Positions 1-8,157 of a stretch of 64,000 nt of DNA are shown piece by piece. This DNA comes from JBBRVW01 sp038246545 (GTDB lineage: Bacteria; Actinomycetota; Actinomycetes; JACCUZ01): contig JBBRVW010000001.1 in assembly GCA_038246545.1 (NCBI GenBank), forward strand, positions 1-64,000, in the 5' to 3' direction. Numbering within the stretch: the stretch's first letter is position 1; each line of letters begins with the position of its first letter. Both the position numbers and the translations under genes were made by a program. A model generated the notes under the pieces. That model was not told the DNA's origin. It saw only the letters and a program-made list of their open reading frames with translations, and made no database searches.

Positions 1-221
1 ACGTTGGCAGCGCATCGTTCCGTCGCGGACAAGGGCGGCCTCTCTCCTCTGCTGAGCAGATGGATTTGCCTCGTGCCTCGTCAGCAGCTCGCACGAGCCT
101 CCTGAGTAGTGCCGTGGGGAAACCCATGTCGGGCAGGTCGAAGGTCGGCCAAGGCCACGACGACCATGTGATCACCGTTGTCGGCTGGCATTCGGTAGAC
201 CCGCCGCATCTGGCCGCTTCC

Positions 222-439
222 AAGAGCGGCGACCCGGCGTACCCGTCGAAGTACAGGACGCGCCCAGCCCTGCTGCCGGCCATCGTCGCGATCACGCGCG
301 GGTACCGGCGCAGGATGCCGTGCTTGAGCACGGCAGCTGCCTGCTGGCGCTGGAAGAACTCCTCGTTCGCGACCACATCGCCCCCACCCCCGTTGTGCCG
401 CCGCAGCTGAACGCCAGTGTGCGAGCCAGGTGACCGCAC
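222..439 (-). pseudogene. TcmP (three-Cys-motif partner protein) fragment
   Basis: A minus-strand frame from a GTG at 439 reads EEFFQRQQAAAVLKHGIL, then RVIATMAGSRAGRVLYFDGYAGSP. This resembles the N-terminal part of the TcmP family, which typically has an AAVFKH-like helix followed by a VYVDGFAGPG-type motif. Here DGYAG runs straight into SPLLEA, so the usual GRYEDGSPGSP linker seems deleted, and similarity is lost after about residue 75. TcmP genes are found in mobile defence-like and phage-associated loci, often beside a Gp37/Gp68-like gene; no such partner is visible. The family call rests on memory of the motif and was not tested by a search. Confidence 0.5.
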
Positions 440-639
440 GGCAAGCACATCCGCCAGGAGCCACCACACCTCACTCGGCGGGCTCTCACCAGCCGACCGC
501 GTCACCAACCTGGCGGGTCACAACTAGCCGGCACCTGGGAGAACATGCCCTGCCGACTCCGACTGACAGCGTCCCGGCAGTGCGCCGTCGCCGGATGATC
601 ACATCCCATGGCCAAAGTTCGTCCTGACATCCTGATCGG

Positions 640-870
640 GTGAAGCATGGCGGGAAGTACGCAGAGGAGAAGGGCTGCCGTTGCGACGCCTGCCGGACCG
701 TGTGGAACGAGGACAACCGCGAGCTCCGCACCCGCCGGCGATCCAAACTCGCCTGTGTCCGCGACGGCCTAGCGCATGGCACCCGCGGCACCTACCTCAA
801 CTGGGGCTTCCGGTGCATGTGCAGCTACGAGGCACACGCGCGGTGGAACGAGCAGCGACCCAGCCGGCCA
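640..870 (+). pseudogene. Fragment of small phage-type GCRCDxCR protein
   Basis: A GTG-initiated frame reads HGGKYAEEKGCRCDACRTVW and later HGTRGTYLNWGFRCMCSYEAHA. Repeats of the form HGt..Y...CrC..C...A are common in small proteins carried by actinobacterial phages and integrated elements, where the Cys pairs probably bind zinc. The frame stays open to 1365 but runs into the tRNA gene, so the C-terminal part is not credible and the true gene is probably truncated or frameshifted near 870. Function unknown. Confidence 0.35.
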
Positions 871-1273
871 GGTGTCGTCAGTGATCCCGCGTCACGAGTG
901 GCCAGGCCGGATAATGCTCACCGTTGGACTGATCACGTCGAGCCTGTGCGTCGTCGGCCTCATCATCCTGATGCTCGGGTAGTGACCTGCACCGGTCGGC
1001 CTGCGTCGCACGATGAACCCGATGGCCTGAGCCACCGTCGAGTAGCTCACCACCGCCCGCCACGCGACGTGCCGGTCGCGCTACTGGTCGAGGATGTCGG
1101 CTTCGTACTAGCAGTCGTCGTCGTGTTCGAGATCAAGGTCTCCGAGGGGCGCATCCGGGTCTCCATCCAGCGCTTGCGGCTCGACCCTGGGGCGAGTCAA
1201 TCCGCTCATATCCCCTGCCGTCCACGCTCGTCCGCTGTCGTCGTCTGCCCACATTTTGCCCACATCAACGAAA

Positions 1274-1306
1274 GAGGCTCGGTCCGAATTGTCCGGACCG
1301 AGCCTC
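1274..1306 (-). terminator. Hairpin terminator downstream of tRNA-fMet
   Basis: A perfect 13-bp inverted repeat (1274-1286 with 1294-1306, 7-nt loop) lies 16 bases past the CCA end of the tRNA. Read on the minus strand it is followed by TTTCGTT. Position and orientation fit a Rho-independent terminator for the tRNA transcript. Confidence 0.75.
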
Positions 1307-1321
1307 TGACCTGCATCTTCT

Positions 1322-1398
1322 TGGTAGCGGGGGCAGGATTTGAACCTGCGACCTCTGGGTTATGAGCCCAGCGAGCTACCGAGCTGCTCCACCCCGCG
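1322..1398 (-). tRNA. Initiator tRNA-fMet (CAT anticodon)
   Basis: The minus strand folds into a complete 77-nt cloverleaf with a CAT anticodon and an encoded CCA. It has the initiator hallmarks: an unpaired first position (C1 opposite U72) and three consecutive G-C pairs in the anticodon stem (GGG before and CCC after the anticodon loop). It is therefore the initiator rather than the elongator methionine tRNA. It is transcribed alone, with a promoter at 1410-1438 and a hairpin terminator at 1274-1306. Confidence 0.93.
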
Positions 1399-1409
1399 TC
1401 GCAGCGTCG

Positions 1410-1438
1410 ACTCTACGGCAGCGGTCGGGGGCCCGCAA
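1410..1438 (-). promoter_or_regulatory. Promoter of the initiator tRNA
   Basis: On the minus strand, TTGCGG (1433-1438) and TAGAGT (1410-1415) are separated by exactly 17 bp. They end 12 bases before the tRNA 5' end, as expected for a housekeeping sigma-70 promoter. Confidence 0.6.
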
Positions 1439-1455
1439 ATCGTGAAGGGGAGCCT

Positions 1456-4400
1456 TCAGCCGGACGGCGAGGGCGACGGGCTGGAGTTGGCCGCCTTCCC
1501 CGTGCCGGAGGGTGACGGTGACGGCGAGCCTGAGGGGCTGGCGGCCGGCGCTCCGGTGCCGCTGCTTTGGGCTGCGACGGCCCGCGAGATGGCGTCCTGC
1601 AGGTCCCGTTGGGCCTGCCCGTACGCCGTGAAGTCGCCGGCCTTGAGCGCTGTCTCGGCCGCCGTGATGGCGGCCTGCGCGTCGGCGAGGGCCTTCGTGA
1701 GCGCCGGGCTGTCGGTCGTCCCGGTGCCACCCGTGCCCCCGGTGCCGGTGTCCGGCGGCGGGGTGGTGGTGCCACCCGTCCCGCCACTGGGGTTGCCGCC
1801 CTGATCGGCGAAGATCTTGTTCAGGGCCGCGTCGATGGTGTCCTCGAAGGCCACGTTGTTACCGAAGGACACCAGCACCTTCCGCAGCAGCGGGAACGAG
1901 GTCGCCGCCTCGGCCTGCACGTAGACCGGCTCGACGTAGAGCAGGCCACCGGCGACCGGGAAGGTGAGCAGGTTTCCGTACTTCACCGTGGTACCACGCT
2001 TGAGGATGTTGATCTGCTCGGCGATGACGTCGTCGGACTCGAGCTGGTTCTGCACCTGGGAGGGACCGTTGATCTGCAGCGACCGTTTGAGCTGCAGCAC
2101 CCGGAAGGTCCCGTAGTCGGGCCCGGGGTCGGCGTTGACCGCGACGAAGGCGGACAGGTTGTTGCGGTCGCCGGTCGGCACGTAGGTCGACGTGAGGGAG
2201 AAGGACGGCTCGGCCTGACCGGGCATCTGCAGCGTGACGTAGTACGGAGGCTGCGCCTTGCCCGGGTCGCCGCTGTTGGTGGGGTCGTTCGGCACCCGCC
2301 AGAAGTCCGAACCGCTGTAGAAGGTCTGCGGCGACCCGACGTGGTAGTTGGCGAGCAGCGTCCGCTGCACCTTGAACAGGTCCTCGGGGTAGCGAAGGTG
2401 CGACATGAGGTCCGGGCTGATCTGGTCCTTGGCCTGGACCGTTCCCGGGAAGGCCCGCATCCACGTCTTGAGGACCGGGTCGTCCTCGTCCCACTGGTAG
2501 AGCGTGACCTTGCCGCTGTAGGCGTCGACCGTGGCTTTCACCGAGTTGCGGATGTAGTTCACCCGCTCCACCGGCGTGATCAGCTGGTTGCCCGCCAGCG
2601 TGCGCGAGTCAGCCGTGACGTCCTCGAGCGTGCTGCGCGTGGAGTAGGGGTAGCCGTTGCTGGTGGTGTAGCCGTCGACGATCCACACGATCTTGTCGTC
2701 GACGATCGCCGGGTAGGGGTCGCCGTCGAGCGTCAGCCAGGGCGCGACCTTCTCGACGCGCTGCTTGGGCTCCCGGTCGTAAAGGATCTTCGAGTCCGCG
2801 TTGACCCGGCCGGACAGGAGGATGTTGGCCTCCTGGTACTTCATCGCGAAGAGCAGCTTGTGCCAGGACGACCCGATCGGGACGCCACCCTCGCCGTTGT
2901 ACGTCGTGTTGCGTTGGCCGGAGGACGCGGAGTCGTCGGGGTAGTCGAGCTCGCGCGGCGGGGTCCCCTTCGGAGCGCCGACGATGCTGTAGGTCGGCGA
3001 CTCCTGGCCGAAGTAGATCCGCGGTTCGAACCCCGTGCGGAGGTCGCCGACCGGAGGGATGTCGGAGGAGACGAAGGAGGGCCGGCCACCACTGGTCTCG
3101 TTGCTCGGAGCGGCCACGAAGCCGAAGCCGTGCGTGTACTGCGTGTGGTCGTTGATCCAGTTCCGCTGTTGGCGCGGGAGCCCGTCGAGGCTCACCTCGC
3201 GGACCGCCATGACGACGTCGCGGGTCTCGCCGCCGACGGTGTAACGGTCGACGCCGAGGGTCTCCGGAAAGTCGTAGTACGCCTTGATCTGCTGGAGGTT
3301 CTTGTACGTGGGGCTGAGGAGCAGGGGGTCGAGCAGCCGGACGTCGGCCAGGACGTCGGCATCGTTGGCGAGCAACGCGGTGTCGGGCGTGAGCGCAGCG
3401 GCGTATCCCTTGGTGATCTGGACCTTGCTCTTGTCGATGCCGTAGGCGTCACGGGTCGCGGCGATGTTGCGCGAGATGTACTTGGCTTCCTTCTCGGCCT
3501 GCGACGGTGCCACCGTGAAGCGCTGCACGAGTGCGGGGTAGATACCGCCGATCAGCAGCGCCGACAGCAGCAGGAGGCCGACACCGATGCCCGGGAGGAT
3601 CCAGGTGCGGCGCACGATGTTCGCGAAGAACAGCACCGCACAGATCAGCGAGATGATCGCGAGGATGGTGCGCCCCTGCAGGACCGCGTTGACATCGGTG
3701 TAGGTGAGGCCGGTGAAGTCGGTCCGGTTGATCTGGTGCTCACCCACAGCCAGGCCGTAGCGGTCCAGCCAGTAGGCGACCGCCTTGAGCAGGACGAAGA
3801 CGCCGAGCAGCACCGACAGGTGCACGCGCGCGGCCGGGGTGGCCCGCTCCCCGAGGAAGGCCTGCAGCCGGAGGCCGCCGTAGAGGTAATGGGTGACGGC
3901 CGCCGCGACGAGGCTGACGACGACGGTGGCGAAGGCGAACCCGAGGACGAAGCGGTACCACGGCAGGTCGAACGCGAAGTAGGAGATGTCCTTGCCGAAC
4001 TGCACGTCCTTCTCGCCGAACGGCACCGCGTTGCGCCACTGCATGTAGGTGCGCCACTGACCCGCGGCCGAGGACCCGGCGATCAGGCCGAGCAGCGTGA
4101 CGACGACACCGACGACGACCCGGCGGTAGGGGTCGATGGCCATCCGGTAGCGGTCCAGCTCCTGCTGACCCGGGATCATCGGCTGGTACGCCGGCCGCGA
4201 GCGGAACGCGACCACGAAGTTGACCGTCACCGCGGCCGCGAACAGCAGCCCGAACATGAGGAAGAGCAGCGAACGCGCCCCCAGGGTGCGGGTGAACACC
4301 GAGGTGTAGCCGACCGACCGGAACCACAGCAGGTCGGTGTAGAAGCCGGTGAAGATGCTGAACCCGATGAGCAGGACGCCCAGGATGATCAGGGTGGGCA

Positions 4401-4482
4401 GCAGGGCTCGCCCGCGCCGCCGCGGCACCGCGACGGGTCGTCGGGGCGGGCCACCGGCCGGGGCCGGCATGTCGAAGCTCAC
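1456..4482 (-). CDS. UPF0182 family large membrane protein
   Basis: This 1008-residue protein belongs to the UPF0182 family (Rv3193c type), whose function is unknown. The N-terminal third holds about seven hydrophobic segments, beginning with a stretch near residues 28-50 that follows a basic, proline-rich leader. The middle and C-terminal parts are a large, probably extracytoplasmic domain. The last 80 residues are Thr/Gly/Pro/Ser-rich with a short Ala-rich helical stretch (ALADAQAAITAAETALKAG) and look like a disordered tail. The start is a GTG at 4482, and the divergent PPA1309-type gene begins 153 bp away. This family marks the left end of the conserved actinobacterial block. Confidence 0.92.
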   Translation of the reverse strand: MSFDMPAPAGGPPRRPVAVPRRRGRALLPTLIILGVLLIGFSIFTGFYTDLLWFRSVGYTSVFTRTLGARSLLFLMFGLLFAAAVTVNFVVAFRSRPAYQPMIPGQQELDRYRMAIDPYRRVVVGVVVTLLGLIAGSSAAGQWRTYMQWRNAVPFGEKDVQFGKDISYFAFDLPWYRFVLGFAFATVVVSLVAAAVTHYLYGGLRLQAFLGERATPAARVHLSVLLGVFVLLKAVAYWLDRYGLAVGEHQINRTDFTGLTYTDVNAVLQGRTILAIISLICAVLFFANIVRRTWILPGIGVGLLLLSALLIGGIYPALVQRFTVAPSQAEKEAKYISRNIAATRDAYGIDKSKVQITKGYAAALTPDTALLANDADVLADVRLLDPLLLSPTYKNLQQIKAYYDFPETLGVDRYTVGGETRDVVMAVREVSLDGLPRQQRNWINDHTQYTHGFGFVAAPSNETSGGRPSFVSSDIPPVGDLRTGFEPRIYFGQESPTYSIVGAPKGTPPRELDYPDDSASSGQRNTTYNGEGGVPIGSSWHKLLFAMKYQEANILLSGRVNADSKILYDREPKQRVEKVAPWLTLDGDPYPAIVDDKIVWIVDGYTTSNGYPYSTRSTLEDVTADSRTLAGNQLITPVERVNYIRNSVKATVDAYSGKVTLYQWDEDDPVLKTWMRAFPGTVQAKDQISPDLMSHLRYPEDLFKVQRTLLANYHVGSPQTFYSGSDFWRVPNDPTNSGDPGKAQPPYYVTLQMPGQAEPSFSLTSTYVPTGDRNNLSAFVAVNADPGPDYGTFRVLQLKRSLQINGPSQVQNQLESDDVIAEQINILKRGTTVKYGNLLTFPVAGGLLYVEPVYVQAEAATSFPLLRKVLVSFGNNVAFEDTIDAALNKIFADQGGNPSGGTGGTTTPPPDTGTGGTGGTGTTDSPALTKALADAQAAITAAETALKAGDFTAYGQAQRDLQDAISRAVAAQSSGTGAPAASPSGSPSPSPSGTGKAANSSPSPSPSG

Positions 4483-4635
4483 GCGCTACGTCCGTTCGTC
4501 GAGCCAGGTGCGTACGGCGGACCCTGGACCATCGGTCGGTGCGGACGAGACGGAGGTCTCGCCCGACGTGTGGCTCAACTTACCGACTCGGGGGGTAGTT
4601 CCCGCCCGTAGCGCCGCGCACGGGAGGATCAGGGC

Positions 4636-5169
4636 ATGACCGACGCCCCCGCCGACAACCAGCGGCTCGACGCCCTCACGCTCGACCTGGAGCGGCACGC
4701 GGCCGCTGCGGGCTGGGACCAGCCGCCGCACCTGTTCGCCCTGGTGGAGACCGCCGACCTGCTTCGCCGGGAGCCGCAGCTGGCCGCCGACCTCGGGCTC
4801 GTCGAGGGCGCCCCGGGCGACCTCACGCCCGTCGACCAGGGCGACCTTCCCGGTCACGCGAGCCTGGACGAGCTCCTGGCCGGCATCGCCTGGCCCCCGG
4901 AGGTGCTGGGCACGGCCCTCGCCGTCGAGCGGCTGATGGTGCCGCCCGCGGTCGAGACGGCCATGCCCCAGGACGAGGGTGCAGCCCTGCAGTGGCTCGC
5001 CGAGCACCCGGAGCGGCAGGAAGTGCGCCTGGTGGTGGCCGTCCTGCGCGACGGGTCGCGGTCGGCGGCCCTGCGGATGCGCGCCCACGACGAGGAGACC
5101 TCGGTCCTCACGGGCCGCAACCTCGTGCCCGGGCTCGCGGACGCCCTCGCCGAGACGCTCGCCGACTGA
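4636..5169 (+). CDS. PPA1309 family protein
   Basis: A 177-residue soluble protein of the actinobacterial PPA1309 family, function unknown. The ATG at 4636 is preceded by a GGAGG-type ribosome site. Typical family features are the N-terminal helix (ALTLDLERHAAAAGWDQPP), the LFALVETADLL segment and a C-terminal half that predicts alternating strands and helices. In actinobacteria it usually sits between the UPF0182 gene and the PDZ/Lon-like protease, as it does here. It converges on the protease gene, whose stop lies 31 bp beyond. Confidence 0.85.
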   Translation: MTDAPADNQRLDALTLDLERHAAAAGWDQPPHLFALVETADLLRREPQLAADLGLVEGAPGDLTPVDQGDLPGHASLDELLAGIAWPPEVLGTALAVERLMVPPAVETAMPQDEGAALQWLAEHPERQEVRLVVAVLRDGSRSAALRMRAHDEETSVLTGRNLVPGLADALAETLAD

Positions 5170-5200
5170 GGCGCTCGACCTCCCGCCGCGCACGCAGGTG

Positions 5201-6244
5201 TCAGCAGCGGGGCAGGTCAGCCGCGCGGCCGGACCGCAGGTCGTCCAGGGCCGTCACCGCGTCGGTCAGGGTGTCGACCTTGACCAGCCGCAGCCCGTCC
5301 GGCTTGGTGGACCTGGCCTGGGCGCAGTTCGCCATCGGTGACAGGAACACGGTGGCCCCGTTGCGACGCGCGCCGACCATCTTCTGCGTGATGCCGCCGA
5401 TCTCGCCGACCTGGCCCTGGTCGTCGATCGTTCCGGTGCCGGCGATGTACTTCCCGCCGGTGAGCGAGCCGGGCGTGAGCTTGTCGACGATTCCCAGCGC
5501 GAACATCAGGCCGGCGCTGGGGCCGCCGACGTCCCGGAGCGAGATCTCGACGGTGAACGGGTAGGTCACCTTGTCGCGGGTCGAGACGCCGATGATCGGA
5601 CGACCGTCGTCGGTCGCCGCCGCGGTGACGACGTCCGCGGCCACGCGCTTCCCGGCCCGCCGTACGACGAGGCGGACCGTGTCCCCGGCCTGCACCGAGG
5701 TGATGGCGTCGCGCAGCGCCGCTCCCCCGTCGACCGCGGTGCCGTCGACGGAGACGACGACGTCTCCGGCGCGCAGGAGGCCGGCGGCCGGCGACTTCGG
5801 CGACAGCGTCGTGACCCGGACGTTGCTCGTGACGGGGATGCCGAGCTGCCGCAGCGCCGCGGTGGTGGCGCTCTGCTGCGACTGGGTCATCTCGGCGTTG
5901 CTCTCCTGCTCGGCCTGCTTGGCCGTCTCGCCCTTGGGGTAGACCGTCGTCTCCGGCACCACCGCGACGGTGTCGTCGAGCCAGCCCGCGATCGCGGTGA
6001 TGAGGTCCATCTTCTGGCGCGGGCCGCCCTGCACCGAGACGGTGACCAGGTCGAGGTGTCCCTTGTCCTGGTAGGTCTGCCGACCCTCGATCCGGATCAG
6101 CTCGGTGCTGCCTACCTTGCCCAGCGTGTTGGTGGTGGGGCCGGGTTTCAGTGCGACGTACGGCACCGGAAGCAGCGCCGACGCGGCGGCCAGGAGCACC
6201 GTGAGGAGACCGGCGACGGCGAGCACGACCACGCGGCGGGACAT
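5201..6244 (-). CDS. PDZ and Lon-type (S16) membrane serine protease
   Basis: This 347-residue protein has an N-terminal signal anchor (about residues 4-27), a PDZ domain (about 130-205, core SPAAGLLRAGDVVVSVDG) and a C-terminal Lon protease domain. The S16 catalytic dyad is visible as the serine in GGPSAGLMFALG and the lysine in IGGITQKMVGAR. It matches the family of secreted Lon-like proteases (Rv3194c in mycobacteria) and is expected outside the membrane acting on envelope proteins. I chose the ATG at 6244 because the anchor begins immediately after it; the longer frame upstream lacks similarity and would overlap the next gene. Confidence 0.9.
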   Translation of the reverse strand: MSRRVVVLAVAGLLTVLLAAASALLPVPYVALKPGPTTNTLGKVGSTELIRIEGRQTYQDKGHLDLVTVSVQGGPRQKMDLITAIAGWLDDTVAVVPETTVYPKGETAKQAEQESNAEMTQSQQSATTAALRQLGIPVTSNVRVTTLSPKSPAAGLLRAGDVVVSVDGTAVDGGAALRDAITSVQAGDTVRLVVRRAGKRVAADVVTAAATDDGRPIIGVSTRDKVTYPFTVEISLRDVGGPSAGLMFALGIVDKLTPGSLTGGKYIAGTGTIDDQGQVGEIGGITQKMVGARRNGATVFLSPMANCAQARSTKPDGLRLVKVDTLTDAVTALDDLRSGRAADLPRC

Positions 6245-6270
6245 GGCGGGCAGACTACGAGAGCAACCTG

Positions 6271-6450
6271 TCAGTCGCGTCGGCGGCGGCGGTCGGACCG
6301 CTCCGGGTCGAACGCCGCCTTGAACCGGTCGTGCTCGGCGAGGGTCTCGTGGGTGTCGGCGCGCGGCCGGGTGCGGCTGGCCCACAGCGCCCAGAGGACG
6401 CCGAGCACGAGGGCGACCAACGGGATCGCCAGCCACGCGAGAGGGGACAC
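6271..6450 (-). CDS. Small single-pass membrane protein
   Basis: A 59-residue frame starting at GTG 6450. One transmembrane helix covers residues 4-23 (LAWLAIPLVALVLGVLWALW), followed by a charged cytoplasmic tail with THETLAEHDRFKAAF and a run of arginines. Similar short proteins sit beside the PDZ protease in many actinobacteria. It lies 26 bp upstream of the protease on the same strand and may be co-transcribed. Function unknown. Confidence 0.75.
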   Translation of the reverse strand: MSPLAWLAIPLVALVLGVLWALWASRTRPRADTHETLAEHDRFKAAFDPERSDRRRRRD

Positions 6451-6494
6451 AACCGTAGGTTACGTCGACGCCCGCCCGGATCTGACGCGTTCGG

Positions 6495-6929
6495 TCAGGG
6501 GAGGCCGACCCACTCGTCGCCGCCGTCGGTGAAGACCTGGTGCTTCCAGATCGGCACGCGCGACTTGAGCTCGTCGATGAGCGACCGGCAGGCGACCAAC
6601 GCGTCGCCCCGGTGCGGGCACGAGACGCCGACGACCACCGCGAGGTCACCGACGGCAAGGTCGCCGACCCGGTGCACCGCAGCCAGCGCCCGCACCTCGG
6701 GGTGCGCCGCGGCAACCTGCTCGGCGACGACGCGCAGCTCAGCGACCACGCTCGGGTGCGCGCTGTAGCCGAGACCGGTCACGCCACGGCCGCCGTCCTC
6801 CGCGCGCACCGTCCCGACGAACAACGCGGTGCCGCCGCACGACGGGTCGGCCACGACGCCCAGCACTTCGTCGACCGAGAGCGCCTCCTCGCGCACGTCG
6901 ACCAGCCGCACGACACCGTCCGCCGTCAT
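6495..6929 (-). CDS. moaE: Molybdopterin synthase catalytic subunit MoaE
   Basis: A 144-residue MoaE. With thiocarboxylated MoaD it inserts two sulfurs into precursor Z (cyclic pyranopterin monophosphate) to make molybdopterin. Recognisable family blocks are ALFVGTVR, the histidine-containing VGVSCPHRGDAL and the lysine-rich ELKSRVPIWKHQVF that ends in the conserved W-V-G. The start ATG overlaps the stop of the upstream epimerase by 4 bp (ATGA), so the two are probably translationally coupled. No MoaD, MoaA or MoaC is in the window; MoeZ at 46083-47279 could activate MoaD. Confidence 0.92.
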   Translation of the reverse strand: MTADGVVRLVDVREEALSVDEVLGVVADPSCGGTALFVGTVRAEDGGRGVTGLGYSAHPSVVAELRVVAEQVAAAHPEVRALAAVHRVGDLAVGDLAVVVGVSCPHRGDALVACRSLIDELKSRVPIWKHQVFTDGGDEWVGLP

Positions 6930-8032
6930 CCGCGCCGCTTCCGCCGGGCCGCACGCACCAGGGCCGCAGTGCCGACCACGGCAACCGCCGCACCGGCGGC
7001 GCCGATCGTGGCGTCCCGCCGGCCGACTCGCCGCGCGATCAGGGCGTGGTGTCCGCGGACCTGCTCGAGCAGGAGCCCCAGCGCGGTCGGGTTGTCGTAC
7101 GCCGGCCGCCAGCCGGCCTCGAGCAGCCGGGTCGACGGGACGACCCACGGGTGCACGACGTACTGCAGGTCGCTCGCGGGGGCGGGCAGCACGCCGAGCC
7201 GGTGCAGCCGCTCGGCGGTGCCGAAGGCGAGCGAGGACGGCAGCTCGATGCGGCGCATGCCCGAGACGAGCTCGACCTCGTCCTGGTCCAGCCAGCCCTC
7301 GCACCCGACAGTGACGACACCGGTCACGGCTCCGATGGCCGCGAGCTCCAGGGCCGACGCGAGGTCGTCGACGTGACAGAACTGCCACCCGGGCGACGAG
7401 TCACGCACGACAAGGAGCCGGGGCGCCTCGAAGTGGCGGGTCAGCACGCTGTCGACGTCCGGGCCCACCAGGGTCGCCGGCCGCACCACCGTGACCTGCA
7501 GGCCGGGGTGGCTGCGGGGCGCCTGCGCCGCGAGCCGCTCGACCTCGAGCCAGTCGGAGAGCAGCCCCCCGTCGGGCACGGCGCGCAGCGGGGCGTCCTC
7601 GGCGAGCGGCACCTCGTTGTCCGGCAGCGCGCCGTAGACCATCGCCGACGTGAGCAGAACGACGCGCCGGACGCCGGTCGCCGCGGCCGCGGTGAGCACC
7701 GCCTGCGTGCCGCGCACGTTGAGCGCGGACTGCTCGGCGCGGTCGCCGTCGAGGGAGGTGTCGACCGCGAGGTGGACCACCGTGTCGACCTTGTCCAGCC
7801 GGGTCGCCAGGGACGGGTCGCGCACGTCGAGAACCCGCCAGGTCACGCCCTCGGTCGGACCGCGGTGGTCGTCGAGACCGAGCACCTTGCCGACGCCGTC
7901 GTGGGCGACCAGCCGGGCCGCCACCGCGGCGCCGAGGCCGGACGCGGCCCCGGTGACCGCGATCACGGGCAGCCGTCGGCTGCTGCGCCGAGAGCGAACT
8001 CCCGACGGCCCGGAACCGGCGGGGGAACTCAT
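6926..8032 (-). CDS. NAD(P)-dependent epimerase/dehydratase family protein
   Basis: A 368-residue extended short-chain dehydrogenase. A basic, probably disordered leader is followed by the Rossmann motif VTGAASGLGAAVAARL (about residues 27-42), and later by the DVRDP and DTVVHLAV segments typical of nucleoside-diphosphate-sugar epimerases. LLTSAMVYGA occupies the place of the catalytic Ser/Thr and Tyr region, but a clear YxxxK is not evident. The last 30 residues hold a short hydrophobic stretch (AAGAAVAVVGTAALVRAA) and a basic end, so the C terminus may contact the membrane. Substrate unknown. Its stop overlaps the moaE start. Confidence 0.82.
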   Translation of the reverse strand: MSSPAGSGPSGVRSRRSSRRLPVIAVTGAASGLGAAVAARLVAHDGVGKVLGLDDHRGPTEGVTWRVLDVRDPSLATRLDKVDTVVHLAVDTSLDGDRAEQSALNVRGTQAVLTAAAATGVRRVVLLTSAMVYGALPDNEVPLAEDAPLRAVPDGGLLSDWLEVERLAAQAPRSHPGLQVTVVRPATLVGPDVDSVLTRHFEAPRLLVVRDSSPGWQFCHVDDLASALELAAIGAVTGVVTVGCEGWLDQDEVELVSGMRRIELPSSLAFGTAERLHRLGVLPAPASDLQYVVHPWVVPSTRLLEAGWRPAYDNPTALGLLLEQVRGHHALIARRVGRRDATIGAAGAAVAVVGTAALVRAARRKRRG

Positions 8033-8157
8033 CGTCGTCCCGCCGGTGTTGGCAGGTTCGAGGATCCGTACCGGATGGCTACGGTGGGAGGCGCGGCAGT
8101 CATGGTGCGTCCATCTAAGCCAACTGGTCGCCCGTGCGCGACGACGTGGAGCGAGAC

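Larger units (their letters stand above)
1..1321. other. Gene-poor region with degraded mobile-element remnants
   Basis: No intact gene is convincing here. I see a piece of a TcmP-type gene on the minus strand (222-439) and a fragment of a small phage-type protein on the plus strand (640-870). There is also a 22-residue hydrophobic open frame at 914-982 and a short acidic minus-strand frame around 1112-1262; neither can be distinguished from chance. The region sits directly downstream of the 3' end of a tRNA gene, the usual integration side for tRNA-targeting elements. No integrase and no second attachment-site copy were recognised. Confidence 0.5.

Noticed and set aside
292..489. 65-residue Cys-rich minus-strand frame
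   Set aside because: It is in a different frame from the recognisable TcmP fragment and has no similarity pattern.
871..1365. Continuation of the 640 open frame into the tRNA gene
   Set aside because: It would read antisense through a complete tRNA and its terminator; coding character is lost after about 870.
1567..4611. 1014-codon open frame on the plus strand opposite the UPF0182 gene
   Set aside because: It is rich in Val, Arg, Asp and Gly with no hydrophobic or domain pattern; it is the antisense shadow of a clear membrane-protein gene in GC-rich DNA.
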